A stretch of DNA of 64,000 nucleotides, taken from Methanococcoides sp. AM1 (GTDB lineage: Archaea; Halobacteriota; Methanosarcinia; Methanosarcinales; Methanosarcinaceae). This document shows positions 51,513-61,464 of this stretch, piece after piece (the first letter of the stretch is position 1; each line of letters starts with the position of its first letter). The position numbers and the translations under genes were made by a program. The notes under the pieces were generated by a model. It made no database searches. It was given only the letters and a program-made list of their open reading frames with translations, and had not been told where the DNA came from. The stretch spans positions 265,797-329,796 of the forward strand of contig NZ_CAAGSW010000001.1 in NCBI RefSeq assembly GCF_900774055.1, given 5' to 3'.

Positions 51513-53540
51513 ATGTTTACCAGATTAAAAAAGAAAAAGTGTTGCAATCCCGAGGACAATACTGAAAGTGCCCTTGAGAAAATAATCCTCGTAGGAAACC
51601 CAAATGTGGGCAAGAGCGTCATCTTCAACCATTTCTCAGACAGCTATGCCATTGTTTCAAATTATCCGGGAACTACAGTAGCAATAAGCAAAGGAAATGG
51701 GAAAATCGCAGGTAAGGAATACGAGATAATCGACACTCCCGGAATGTACTCATTGTTACCGATAACAGAGGAGGAGCGCGTTTCACAAAGTTATCTCTTT
51801 GAAAGTAAGCCATTTGTTTACGTTCATGTTGTGGATGCTAAGAACTTGCAACGTATGCTTCCTCTGACACTCCAGCTAATAGAAGCACAGGTACCCCTCA
51901 TACTTGTCCTGAATATGATGGATGAGGCTGCTGAGAGAGGAATTGAGATCAATGAGGCTCAACTCGAAAATGAGCTGGGAATTCCTGTTATCTGTACGAC
52001 CTCAATAAAGGGAGAAGGGCTCGACAGGCTTGAAAACGCAATCACCAGTTATGACCTTCAACATGTCGATAACAAAGTAAAGTACAGCAGGGGAATTGAA
52101 TCTGCAATTGAAGAAATATCATCATTGGTAAGATCTGAATACGGGATATCAAAAAGGACACTTGCACAGCTGCTTCTCCAGAATGATAGGGTTGCTTTTG
52201 ATAAGATCGTCCAGAACAATGAAGAAGTCAGGTCGATCAAAAATGTCATCGAGGAAACGGAAAAAGGATACACAGATCCACTTAATTATGTCCTCACAAT
52301 AGAAAGACAGGCCTTTGTCAATGATATTGTCGGGCCTGTGATGAGTACGACCAAAAAGACAGATACTGTTACAAAAAATACTGATGAAAGACCACAAACA
52401 TCACTTCGGGAACGTGTTGACAAACTCCTTATACACCCTGTAACAGGAATACCAATACTGCTAGTGGTACTCTATTTTGGATTGTACAAATTTGTAGGAG
52501 GCTTTGCAGCAGGGACTGTTGTGGACTACCTTGAAGGAACATTGTTCGGGGAACAGATCAACCCGTGGGTGATCGAGACCTTCAGTTCCATTGTCCCATA
52601 TCCGGTCATACAGGACCTCTTTGTAGGCGAATACGGAATACTGACACAGGCTGTGACATATGCAATTGCACTTATAATGCCGCTTGTGGGTGCATTCTTT
52701 ATTGTGTTCTCCATAATCGAGGATACGGGTTACCTTCCACGCCTTGCAATGCTGATAGACCGTGCATTCAAGAAGATGGGAATGAGCGGTAGAGCTGTCA
52801 TTCCCATGGTGCTTGGTTTTGGGTGTTCTACAATGGCAACCATGGTTACACGCACCCTTGAAACAAAAAGGGAGAAGATCATCACAAGCATGCTACTCTC
52901 GCTGGCGATCCCATGTTCTGCACAGCTTGGTGTAATACTGGGAATTCTCTCGTTCAGCGGGAAAGCACTATTAATATGGGCTTTTGTTATCAGTCTGGAA
53001 CTTTTGGTGATAGGATACCTTTCATCAAAGGTGCTGCCCGGGAAAAACCCCAGTTTCTTCATGGAAATACCACCGCTAAGACTTCCGAAGCTTTCGAACG
53101 TGCTCATAAAGACGTATTCAAGGATGCAATGGTATTTCCTTGAGGTCATGCCCCTGTTCGTTGTGGCAAGTGTGCTGATCTGGATAGGAAAGCTTACAGG
53201 ACTGTTCGAGATGGCAGTTCGATTGTTCGGATATCCCGCACAGTGGATAGGACTTCCTGTTGAAGCAGGGGTCATGTTCCTGTATGGGTTCTTCAGGAGA
53301 GATTTCGGTGCTGCCGGATTGTTCGATATGTACAATGCAGGAATGCTGACCGACATCAACCTTGTTGTCGCTGCCATCACACTGACATTGTTCATGCCAT
53401 GTATAGCACAGTTTATGGTAACTGTGAAAGAAAGAGGAGCTAAGATAGCCCTCGGAATGGCTGCATTCATCTTCCCCAGTGCATTTGCGGTCGGCTTTGT
53501 TGTGAACTATGTCCTGACAACATTGGGAGTGGTACTATGA
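51513..53540 (+). CDS. feoB: Ferrous iron transporter FeoB
   Basis: A 675-residue protein with an N-terminal G domain (GNPNVGKSVIFNHF, the YPGTTVA switch, DTPGMYSLLP and NMMDEA as G1-G4) and a C-terminal membrane part with two Gate repeats (about residues 325-470 and 500-670; characteristic GFGCSTMATMVTRTLETKRE). It imports Fe2+. The start is ATG 51513 with ggagg upstream; an earlier TTG frame is unlikely. Its stop overlaps the small zinc-ribbon gene. Regulation by a DtxR-type protein is suggested by the operators upstream. Confidence 0.95.
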   Translation: MFTRLKKKKCCNPEDNTESALEKIILVGNPNVGKSVIFNHFSDSYAIVSNYPGTTVAISKGNGKIAGKEYEIIDTPGMYSLLPITEEERVSQSYLFESKPFVYVHVVDAKNLQRMLPLTLQLIEAQVPLILVLNMMDEAAERGIEINEAQLENELGIPVICTTSIKGEGLDRLENAITSYDLQHVDNKVKYSRGIESAIEEISSLVRSEYGISKRTLAQLLLQNDRVAFDKIVQNNEEVRSIKNVIEETEKGYTDPLNYVLTIERQAFVNDIVGPVMSTTKKTDTVTKNTDERPQTSLRERVDKLLIHPVTGIPILLVVLYFGLYKFVGGFAAGTVVDYLEGTLFGEQINPWVIETFSSIVPYPVIQDLFVGEYGILTQAVTYAIALIMPLVGAFFIVFSIIEDTGYLPRLAMLIDRAFKKMGMSGRAVIPMVLGFGCSTMATMVTRTLETKREKIITSMLLSLAIPCSAQLGVILGILSFSGKALLIWAFVISLELLVIGYLSSKVLPGKNPSFFMEIPPLRLPKLSNVLIKTYSRMQWYFLEVMPLFVVASVLIWIGKLTGLFEMAVRLFGYPAQWIGLPVEAGVMFLYGFFRRDFGAAGLFDMYNAGMLTDINLVVAAITLTLFMPCIAQFMVTVKERGAKIALGMAAFIFPSAFAVGFVVNYVLTTLGVVL

Positions 53541-53701
53541 AGTGCCCTCTTTGCAGCTGCGAGTTCGATGAGCCCGACAGGTCAAAATGTACAGGTTGCG
53601 GGAAATTCAGTTCATGCAATATGCAGCGCTGCCCGAAATGTGAGTACGAGATCCCGCCGGAAACAAAACTGGAAAAAATCATAAGGGGGATATTCAAATG
53701 A
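53537..53701 (+). CDS. Zinc-ribbon peptide between FeoB and FeoA-DtxR
   Basis: A 54-residue peptide starting MKCPLCSCEFDEPDRSKCTG, with eight or more cysteines in CxxC pairs (CPLC, CTGC, CPKC and a CNMQRC). It overlaps feoB and the next gene by 4 bases each, so all three are translated together. It resembles the small FeoB-associated Cys-rich proteins, which may aid iron handling or be a metal sensor. Too short for many gene finders. Confidence 0.8.
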   Translation: MKCPLCSCEFDEPDRSKCTGCGKFSSCNMQRCPKCEYEIPPETKLEKIIRGIFK

Positions 53702-54351
53702 AAATAAGTGAGAATGCGGAAGAGGTCCTGGAAAAGATGTGGGTCTGCACAAACGAAAAGAACACGGATACTGTGAGTCTGGGATCCCTTGAACTGGACG
53801 AAACTTCCCCAGAGATACAGGAACTGCTCAAGATCGAGAATATCACACTTTCCGACTCACATATCAGCCTTACAGAGGAAGGGACTGCAAACGGCAGGAC
53901 CGTTGTCAGACGACATCGTCTTGCTGAGCGTCTTCTTGCGGACGTTCTTAACACGAAGGATAAATACGTACACAGCTCTGCATGTGAGTTCGAGCATATA
54001 CTGTACCATGGTATCGATGAGAACGTGTGTATCCTGTTAGGACACCCGCGTACATGCCCACATGGAAAGCCGATCCCTGAAGGGGAATGCTGTAAAAAGG
54101 CAAAAGAAGAGCTCGAGCATGTGGTTGCATCCCTTTCTTCCCTGAGGAACGGACAAAGCGGGAAGATCGCTTATTTTAATATGCGTGAAGAGGACAAGAT
54201 GCAGAAGATGCTGGCAATGGGTGTACTTCCGGGCATCCCTATAGATCTTGTCCAGTCATATCCTTCCTATGTATTCGACCTGAACCATACGAGATATGCA
54301 GTTGACAGGGAAATTGCCGACAGCATATATGTAAGGATAAAAAGGGACTGA
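53698..54351 (+). CDS. DtxR-type regulator fused to a FeoA domain
   Basis: A 217-residue protein: an N-terminal winged helix of the DtxR type (degenerate; EEVLEKMWVCTNEK, SLTEEGTANGRTVVRRHRLAERLL), the DtxR metal/dimer domain (HSSACEFEHILYHGIDENVCILLGHPRTCPHGKPIP; here given in parts), and a C-terminal FeoA/SH3 domain from about residue 145 (GQSGKIAYFNMREEDKMQKMLAMGVLPGIPIDLV). It thus links iron sensing to FeoB. It is last in the feo operon. The N-terminal HTH is shorter than in the DtxR at 50712. Confidence 0.85.
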   Translation: MKISENAEEVLEKMWVCTNEKNTDTVSLGSLELDETSPEIQELLKIENITLSDSHISLTEEGTANGRTVVRRHRLAERLLADVLNTKDKYVHSSACEFEHILYHGIDENVCILLGHPRTCPHGKPIPEGECCKKAKEELEHVVASLSSLRNGQSGKIAYFNMREEDKMQKMLAMGVLPGIPIDLVQSYPSYVFDLNHTRYAVDREIADSIYVRIKRD

Positions 54352-54364
54352 GAACTAATTTAGC

Positions 54365-54682
54365 TCAATAATGTACCGCCAACCAGAGGGTTTCTGTCGT
54401 GTCACTGGTCCAGATGACCCTGTGTTTGCAGTGGGCTGGAATATTAATATGGTCGCCGGGATTGAGGTGCACCACCTCTGAATCTTCAAACAACAACTTC
54501 GCCTCCCCCTGCAACACCATTACCCACTCACTGCGATCCTGATCGTACCATTGGCCCTCCGGAGTCACATGTTTCTTTGAAATAATACGCTCGATCAATA
54601 CCCCATGTTGATCCACCAAAGGCTCAAACACTTCATGGGTTAGATCGGCTGGTATTTGGTTAAAAATATTATGTTTTTCCAT
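54365..54682 (-). CDS. Cupin domain protein
   Basis: A 105-residue single cupin. The core reads SEWVMVLQGEAKLLFEDSEVVHLNPGDHINIPAHCKHRVIWTSD in pieces over residues 52-95, with the conserved GDxxxIPAxxxHRV motif. Cupins of this size bind a metal and can be enzymes or small-molecule sensors; no substrate is evident. ATG 54682 (MEKHNIFNQIP) follows gaggtg; longer frames would use unlikely upstream residues. Confidence 0.85.
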   Translation of the reverse strand: MEKHNIFNQIPADLTHEVFEPLVDQHGVLIERIISKKHVTPEGQWYDQDRSEWVMVLQGEAKLLFEDSEVVHLNPGDHINIPAHCKHRVIWTSDTTETLWLAVHY

Positions 54683-54864
54683 GGTACACCTCATGGGCCC
54701 TATCAATAAAAAGGACACCTTAAGGCACCCTTGCATTGTCAGGATCATCGAAAAATGGCTATTTCATCAAGGACCTTTTTTTTAATTCATGGATATAGTG
54801 GATGATCGGATCTTCTCCCCGATAATCAAAAACTTTATTTGGCTTTCGACACAGACTCCTGCTG

Positions 54865-56091
54865 ATGGAGAAAAGAGAAGAACATTCTTCAGTTCAAGCT
54901 AAGGAAGACCTTTTGCATAAGATGGTCATGCATATCCACGAACAACCCTACAGGATCGTTCTTGCGATAACCGGAGGAGGAGCCGGAGCCATTGAACAAC
55001 TTTTAAAATACGGAGGAGGTTCCGCAACCGTCCTCGAAGCTACCGTACCATACAGTTCCAAAGCGCTTGATGATCTTATCGGCAGGAAGCCTGAGAAGTA
55101 TGCATCACCCATAACCGTAAGGTCCATGGCGATGGCAGCGTACCGCCGTGCATTATCCCTTACAGAAGATGATGATCTTGTTAGGAACAAAGATGTGATG
55201 GGCGTGGCAGCTTCCTGCAAGCTTTCAGCTGGAAGTGATGAGCGTGAAGGCCGTGAACATGAAATATATGTTGCCATCCAGTCCTTTGATAAGACATTGG
55301 TAAGAACCCTACGGCTTGGAGAAGCGCGTACACGACAGGAAGAGGAGCACATCGCAACCTGTATGATAATAGATTCCATCCCGAAAGAGTGCGGCTGGGA
55401 TGGGGAAATGCATCTTGACCGACTGTTGGGGAAGGATGAGTGTATTGAAGAAAGGAAAGCAACAGTTTCCAAAGAGATCGCTCAGATGCTTGTGCGCCCT
55501 GATAGCATTATGAAACGCACGGACCTCAGGCCTGATGTGGTCAGGTTGAACCTGAAAGGTAAGGGAGTTGACGATAAACCTGAGATCATTTTTTCAGGCT
55601 CTTTTAATCCATGCCACCGCAACCACATTGTAATGGCTGAGCAGGCATTCCAAAAACTTGGGAAGAAGGTCCATTTTGAGATATCCATCACAAATGTGGA
55701 CAAGCCACCAATAGACTTCATATCACTTCAGGAAAGGCTGGACTCACTTAAGGAATACAGGGACAGGGATTTCCTGGGAAATATTTACCTCACAGTTGCC
55801 CCGCTTTTCATCCAGAAGGCGAAGCTTTTTGAAAACGTTACATTCATTATCGGAGCTGATACTGCAAACCGGCTGTTCAAGACCAGATACTATCGCAACG
55901 AAGATGACATGAGGAACATGCTGGCAGAGTTCCGTGAAAAGAACATCCATTTCCTGGTGTTCAGGAGAAAAGATGTGGAACTGAACATCGAGCCGGAAAT
56001 ATGCGACCTTTGCGAGATCGTATCCATGGAAGATTATGAGGATAACGGCATTTCATCCTCTGCCATCAGGAAAGAGATGGACATTGAATGA
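54865..56091 (+). CDS. CinA-like domain fused to nucleotidyltransferase (HIGH family)
   Basis: A 408-residue, two-domain protein. Residues 1-210 resemble the CinA C-terminal domain (NMN amidohydrolase type), as in GGSATVLEATVPYSSKALDDL and GVAASCKLSAGSDEREGREHEIYVAIQ, though the usual ESCTGG-like active site is not evident. Residues 235-408 are a cytidylyltransferase-like domain with GSFNPCHRNHIVMAEQ (HxxH), FIGADTANRL-type strand and ISSSAIRKEM (ISSxxIR). Together the parts suggest a role in nicotinamide nucleotide salvage or repair. The pairing is inferred from folds; activity is unknown. Confidence 0.75.
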   Translation: MEKREEHSSVQAKEDLLHKMVMHIHEQPYRIVLAITGGGAGAIEQLLKYGGGSATVLEATVPYSSKALDDLIGRKPEKYASPITVRSMAMAAYRRALSLTEDDDLVRNKDVMGVAASCKLSAGSDEREGREHEIYVAIQSFDKTLVRTLRLGEARTRQEEEHIATCMIIDSIPKECGWDGEMHLDRLLGKDECIEERKATVSKEIAQMLVRPDSIMKRTDLRPDVVRLNLKGKGVDDKPEIIFSGSFNPCHRNHIVMAEQAFQKLGKKVHFEISITNVDKPPIDFISLQERLDSLKEYRDRDFLGNIYLTVAPLFIQKAKLFENVTFIIGADTANRLFKTRYYRNEDDMRNMLAEFREKNIHFLVFRRKDVELNIEPEICDLCEIVSMEDYEDNGISSSAIRKEMDIE

Positions 56092-56222
56092 GCCTGCTTC
56101 CTGCTTCTTTTTGTAATTTTTAACTTCTGAAATAATAAGGTTGCTGCTATTAAATATTTATATAAACCATGAACCGGAAGACTTGCCAGAGCAAACTGTC
56201 CATCAGGATAAAATGAGGACAG

Positions 56223-59200
56223 ATGGCAGGTGGAGCCATGAAAAACGAAGCTGTGCGACACCCACGAACTGCACAGGAAAGAAAAACGAAGCGACCCGCA
56301 TATAAGTGTTGGAAATCACTGAAAAAAGTGAGCTTACTTGCCCGTAATACCGATGCATACATCCCTTTCTCAGTCATCGGCATCTTTGTCATACTCGGAG
56401 CTGTGCTTACCTCAGCCTACTTCCTGCAGACGGATTACGACATCGCACAGACCATTTATACCACAGAAAAGACGGATCCTGAACAAGTCGCCATCGGATT
56501 TGCTTCTGCGGACCTTTCCCGATGTCTCAATTATGCAGGGATGGAAGCCCTGAAATGGAAAGGTGAGCACCCGATAATCCAGCCTGTGGACTCGTTCGGA
56601 GGCACAACCTCGGAAGATGATTTCATGGTCAATGCCCGCACCCATGACCTTGAGGCAGGGGATACATTACATGTACAGGTCGACCTGCCTTCGGATGTGT
56701 GGTATAGCATATCTTCCCTCTGGAAAGACCAGGACATCATACTGAAGATAAAGGATAGCAACGGCCAGACCATCGATTCCGTGGACTACGGTGAAGCTAT
56801 CAGTACCTGGAAGACAGTATCCTTTGAGGAAAATTTCCAGTTGCCACAGGAGATAGACCCCGGCTACGGCACGATCGAGCTTGACTGCGGAAGCACTGTG
56901 AAGGCAACCGACTGGTTCAGTGTTGCTATGAATCCTGTGAAGGATATCTCTGCAAAGCATTTCAACGAGCTGATCACAGGTAACTACCAGTATGACCAAT
57001 ATGTCTATGACAAATATGCCATCAACGTGGAGCCGGACATACAGCCGCACCAGATACTCATCGAGGAGATAAACGGGACACTTGAAAGGCAGATAAACGA
57101 TGACAACAGGACCTATTCTATATATTACACATACACGATCCGGAACCTGAACTATACACTGGTTGACCTTGTGACTGGTGAATCCTTCAACCGCAGTATG
57201 GACATAACCACGCTTGTGACAGCAAGGGAACCGCTGCTTGAAGAACTTACTACGGAATATGAGCGATCGCTGAACAGTGCCGAGACATCGAACATCGTTC
57301 TTGGCGCCATGAACATACGCTCGTTCACCTACGGACCCTGGCAACACTATGCCAACGGCCCGCTGAACATCATTACCAACCCTGCGCTGGCATCTGCGGT
57401 CAATGCAGGAACTGCCTATTCCCAGAAGCGCACTTTCGATTCAGTAGACCCCTGGGCACTGATGTACACTACATATTACAATGGCAAGGTTTTCTACGAG
57501 GATGTGCACGGGACAGCCGACCAGTATGACATTAATGGCTCTGCCAACCTGACATCCACCTACGAGGAACTGGCAAAGAACAGTTCGTTCAGTGTGGATA
57601 TCGGTGAAGGTATCAGCGAATCGATGATAGATACCGGAACGACATTCGAGCAAGTGGATGAACAGTCAACGATAAGAGTAGCAGCCGCGGATTACATCCC
57701 GAGCCTGGTAGACGGTTGGGTTTTCAATGACCATGTCTGGACGGATGAGCATGACCTTGTGCACGATGTTGCCCGGGAGGTATATTCCGCCGGCGTACAA
57801 GCGCAGATCAGGAGAGATGGATTCAATGATACGATCCCGGTGTTCACTGATACCAGAGGAAATGTAGTTTCATCCTCCTATGACTGGCACACTGTGTCCT
57901 GGAAAGCCTCGTATGATATTGAAGGAAATCATACCGGAGCTATCAAGCCGTCGTATTCGTGGGATGGAACATGGAACCGAACGCATGACCGGACACTGGA
58001 CCCTAAGATCAACCCTCCCCGTGGAATGCTCACAAGCTGGAAACTTACAGGTGCCACCGTGTCCCTCAATTCAATAGAGACCGAAGTCACAATAACCCCG
58101 GTGTTCCGCTACAGGGAGAACGATAATGTCACCGGCATGATGCGTACCGACGGATATCTTGAACGTGAAGACCATGTATTCGACTGGAATGTCACATATA
58201 ATATCGACTACCGCGTCACCTCGACGTGGGAGATAGATTACAGCTATTTCTACAGATACAAGTGGAAGGAGATCACCGGCTACCATACCAATCAATTCGG
58301 TGCAAAGATACCGGAATACAGTCATTATTCATCAAGCAGCACAGGATCAAAGACAGAATATATCACGACCACGGACACCCACTCGACCTCGCACCTTGAA
58401 ACAGAGACCGAAAACTTAAGCATACTGTACCACAAACGTCCTCCCACCGGGACATACGAGGGAATTATTTCCTACACCGACCCGGTGACCCGGGAATACC
58501 GCACGACCACCATAGAGGTTGACGGTATCGAACTCCAGGACCCTGCCTGCAGTGATGCTGCTGATAAGTATAAAGAAAAGTACATCAATATCCACGATGT
58601 CGAGACCCACTATATGCTGTTTCCCAACGATTTCTACCTTCCGGAGCAGAAGGTGGAGTGCGACATCCCGGACTGGCTTCACAAGATGATGGCAGATGAA
58701 CTGCTGGAAATGGTCGGCTCCATTGAAGCAGCGGACCCGGCTGTGAACGTGTCCCTGATGAACGACCCGGGTGCAGACCCGACACTGCTCAGGTATGAGG
58801 CTGCAAAGGAGCTGACAGCCGACCTCAGCGATGACACTGAAAATTACGTGAACAGGCAACAGCACCTGACAGGCGGCGAGATGTACACCAGCAGCGATGC
58901 AGCACGCTATATTACAAAAAATGAGGTTTACCTGAAGCTGATGAACGAGATCGAGTCGCAAAACCGGAAGCTGAACAGCGATCTTAATGACTACCTGCTG
59001 AAGAAGCTCACCGAAGCGAATGTTGACATCCCGGGGCTTGACACAGGAACACTGGACAGCGTGACCTCCGGCTCACTCTCACTTTTCAACAACCCTGCCG
59101 TGAGCATGGCAGGCACCGCACTGGGAACCGAGATGGGTATCATCGACACTATGACCATTACAGGCATGCCGGAGAGCAAGTACAACTGGACCGAAGGCAT

Positions 59201-60356
59201 GACGCTGGTGGTGGACCAGTACCCGGACTACCTGTACCATGATCCTGAATTCGACCTTAACGGAGAATACGAACTGAAGGACCCGAAGGGAATGACCATC
59301 TACCCTCTGGGCGTGAAGAACACCTGCGTATTCTCCACCGGCATTGCAGATGACATCGCCGGTCTCCTGGAAAAGACCAGCAGCCCTGTAAAGGAAGCGA
59401 CTGCACAGATGGTCAGCAGCAGCATAGAGGACCTCAGTACAGAAGTAAAGTCACTGGAGCAGAACCTGAGCGAGCAGGCCATACCTCTTGACACCACAAC
59501 ACTGGACATGCAGGTCAGCGGCCTGACAAGCACCTACAGCAATCAGATGAGGGAGGATATCCCTGAAATGATCGCTGAGGAGGTGAGAGCTGACCCGGTG
59601 GTATCCCTCTGGATAACAGAGACCGAAGTTACCACCATCACCCAGAGCCACCTCAACAGCCTGTCAAACCGGGAGATCATCAACCAGTCCGCAGACGGAA
59701 ACCTACCCGCCGGGATCTCTGAAAAACTGAGAGCAGAGATCATAAAGGACAATCCAACCCTGACCGGCGATGAGATGGATGCAGTCCTGAACCGCCTGGA
59801 CACCGATGTCCGCGTGGGGATCGCCGAGGGGATCAGCGTTGTGATAATAGATAACAGCGCAATGATCGACGCATCCTTTGAAGCCGTCAACAGCGAACTC
59901 CAAAAACTGACAGACGACGCCACCACTCAGCTCAGCGAGGACGTCGCAAACAAGGTCAACAAGCGTCTGGAAAAGACCATGAAGCACGTCCCCATGGGAT
60001 TGCCTGTGCTTCCCCCGCACTGGATGTTCACCGTCAACGTCTGGACCTACGATGTGATTGGCAAGTATGAGTATTTCAGGGTGACCGATAACGACAATGA
60101 GGTTATTTTGAACACTTATATCGGGCACGAGGGGCAGGTGTATGTGAGAAAGGAAGAAGAGATATACCACCCATTCAAAACTGATGAGAACGGTTATCCT
60201 CTAAAAATTGGCGATAATAAGAATATAGCATTTAACCAAGCCGGATATGCTGGTACAATCGTAGGCGTCAGCCAAAAAGGCGTAGGAGATAAAATTGGAG
60301 GACGAGTTGAAGAGTCAATTGGATACTCCGATCTTTCATTTGAATTTGGAGAATAA
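56223..60356 (+). CDS. Large membrane-anchored surface protein
   Basis: A 1377-residue protein. A short basic N-terminus is followed by one transmembrane helix (about residues 46-68, PFSVIGIFVILGAVLTSAYFL), so about 1300 residues lie outside the cell. The ectodomain is rich in Thr, Tyr and Asp and has many NxS/T sites. Residues about 560-800 look beta-rich with Trp and Tyr repeats (SWDGTWNRTHD, STWEIDYSYFYRYKWKEITG), later parts are helical. It starts 133 bases after the previous gene. I know no function; the sarcinarray gene two bases downstream is likely to be its partner. Confidence 0.75.
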   Translation: MAGGAMKNEAVRHPRTAQERKTKRPAYKCWKSLKKVSLLARNTDAYIPFSVIGIFVILGAVLTSAYFLQTDYDIAQTIYTTEKTDPEQVAIGFASADLSRCLNYAGMEALKWKGEHPIIQPVDSFGGTTSEDDFMVNARTHDLEAGDTLHVQVDLPSDVWYSISSLWKDQDIILKIKDSNGQTIDSVDYGEAISTWKTVSFEENFQLPQEIDPGYGTIELDCGSTVKATDWFSVAMNPVKDISAKHFNELITGNYQYDQYVYDKYAINVEPDIQPHQILIEEINGTLERQINDDNRTYSIYYTYTIRNLNYTLVDLVTGESFNRSMDITTLVTAREPLLEELTTEYERSLNSAETSNIVLGAMNIRSFTYGPWQHYANGPLNIITNPALASAVNAGTAYSQKRTFDSVDPWALMYTTYYNGKVFYEDVHGTADQYDINGSANLTSTYEELAKNSSFSVDIGEGISESMIDTGTTFEQVDEQSTIRVAAADYIPSLVDGWVFNDHVWTDEHDLVHDVAREVYSAGVQAQIRRDGFNDTIPVFTDTRGNVVSSSYDWHTVSWKASYDIEGNHTGAIKPSYSWDGTWNRTHDRTLDPKINPPRGMLTSWKLTGATVSLNSIETEVTITPVFRYRENDNVTGMMRTDGYLEREDHVFDWNVTYNIDYRVTSTWEIDYSYFYRYKWKEITGYHTNQFGAKIPEYSHYSSSSTGSKTEYITTTDTHSTSHLETETENLSILYHKRPPTGTYEGIISYTDPVTREYRTTTIEVDGIELQDPACSDAADKYKEKYINIHDVETHYMLFPNDFYLPEQKVECDIPDWLHKMMADELLEMVGSIEAADPAVNVSLMNDPGADPTLLRYEAAKELTADLSDDTENYVNRQQHLTGGEMYTSSDAARYITKNEVYLKLMNEIESQNRKLNSDLNDYLLKKLTEANVDIPGLDTGTLDSVTSGSLSLFNNPAVSMAGTALGTEMGIIDTMTITGMPESKYNWTEGMTLVVDQYPDYLYHDPEFDLNGEYELKDPKGMTIYPLGVKNTCVFSTGIADDIAGLLEKTSSPVKEATAQMVSSSIEDLSTEVKSLEQNLSEQAIPLDTTTLDMQVSGLTSTYSNQMREDIPEMIAEEVRADPVVSLWITETEVTTITQSHLNSLSNREIINQSADGNLPAGISEKLRAEIIKDNPTLTGDEMDAVLNRLDTDVRVGIAEGISVVIIDNSAMIDASFEAVNSELQKLTDDATTQLSEDVANKVNKRLEKTMKHVPMGLPVLPPHWMFTVNVWTYDVIGKYEYFRVTDNDNEVILNTYIGHEGQVYVRKEEEIYHPFKTDENGYPLKIGDNKNIAFNQAGYAGTIVGVSQKGVGDKIGGRVEESIGYSDLSFEFGE

Positions 60357-60358
60357 AC

Positions 60359-60955
60359 ATGAGATATAGCTTATTGGTAGTTTGTCTAATCCTAATCGTT
60401 AGTATGTTTTCAATATCCCCCACTGCTCTTGCATACAATTCATATGGGGAAATATACACATATGAAGCTTACTACAATGACGAAGTTTTAGAGTTCGATG
60501 CTGCAAAACCAACACTGAAAATAGATGAACCATTCAAAGTTAAAGTCGAATTTACTGTTTACCAAGAATACAAAGTTTCAGGAAAATTAACAGAAATTGT
60601 ATCTGGGAACTTTGAAGTTGTAGATGGACCATCTGAAATGGACACATACTCTGTAGCGTATTTAAATCCAAATGAATCACATACTTTCGAATGGACTGTC
60701 AAACCAACAGAAGGGTGGGCAGGTGGTTCATTGCCATTGAATTTTCATTACTCAATTATAGAAAAATACAATCCAGAACCAGTAGTAAATGATGAGTTTA
60801 CAATTGTCTATCCATACATCTCCACCGAATACTACGACACCCCCGAAACCACACCAGCAGAACCCCCGGAAACCGACACCAACCAGACCCCTGCATTCAC
60901 CCTCCCGGCTGCCCTGCTGGCAATAGCACTTGTTGCCCTGCGCAAAAAGTGCTAA
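60359..60955 (+). CDS. Sarcinarray family surface protein with CTERM-type anchor
   Basis: A 198-residue exported protein. Residues 1-25 are a signal peptide (LLVVCLILIVSMFSISPTALA). The mature part has the family pattern EAYYNDEVLEFDAAKPTLKIDEPFKVKVEFTVYQ (in pieces) and HTFEWTVKPTEGWAGGSLPLNFHYSII. After a Pro/Thr/Glu linker comes PAFTLPAALLAIALVAL followed by RKKC, a sorting signal of the PGF-CTERM type processed by archaeosortase. I recall the family as restricted to Methanosarcinales. Base composition is more AT-rich than the large upstream gene. It begins two bases after that gene's stop. Confidence 0.8.
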   Translation: MRYSLLVVCLILIVSMFSISPTALAYNSYGEIYTYEAYYNDEVLEFDAAKPTLKIDEPFKVKVEFTVYQEYKVSGKLTEIVSGNFEVVDGPSEMDTYSVAYLNPNESHTFEWTVKPTEGWAGGSLPLNFHYSIIEKYNPEPVVNDEFTIVYPYISTEYYDTPETTPAEPPETDTNQTPAFTLPAALLAIALVALRKKC

Positions 60956-61053
60956 CAATTCTTTATTTCACTTAATCAAGCACTTTAAATAATTTGCCAG
61001 TAGTAGAATCTTATATATAAGTGAAGGCCGGAATATAACTGAGGAGTCGAAAT

Positions 61054-61464
61054 ATGGAATGTCTGTTCTGCAACATAATAAAGGGAGATATCCCGTCCTA
61101 CAAGGTCTACGAAGACGAAACAGCCTATGCTTTCCTTGACATAAACCCCTGTGCCAGAGGACACACCGTGGTTGTCCCGAAAACACACTACGAAAACTTC
61201 ACCGACATGCCTGCAGAGGAAGCCGGCACACTTTTCGCCACTGTAAGGATGATCGCAAGACTGGTAGAAGATGCCGTATCCGCAGACGGCTCGAACATCG
61301 GCCTGAACAACAAGCCCGCCGCCGGTCAGCTTGTTCCCCATGTCCACGTCCACATTATCCCCAGATTCGAAGGAGATGGCGGCGGATCCATGCATTCCAT
61401 TGTATCCGTTCCCGGTGCAGCGGATGATCTGGAGGAAATGGCGGAGCTTTTGGTGATGGAGTGA
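61054..61464 (+). CDS. HIT family nucleotide-binding protein
   Basis: A 136-residue HIT protein with CLFCNIIKGDIPSYKVYEDE at the N-terminus (two Cys that bind zinc in this family), RGHTVVVPKTHYENFTDMP, and the catalytic HVHVHIIPR near residue 95 (HxHxH). Such proteins hydrolyse nucleoside phosphoramidates or similar small nucleotides. A TATA box (tcttatatataag, 61010-61020 region) precedes ATG 61054, with gaggag as RBS. A terminator overlaps its stop. Confidence 0.93.
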   Translation: MECLFCNIIKGDIPSYKVYEDETAYAFLDINPCARGHTVVVPKTHYENFTDMPAEEAGTLFATVRMIARLVEDAVSADGSNIGLNNKPAAGQLVPHVHVHIIPRFEGDGGGSMHSIVSVPGAADDLEEMAELLVME

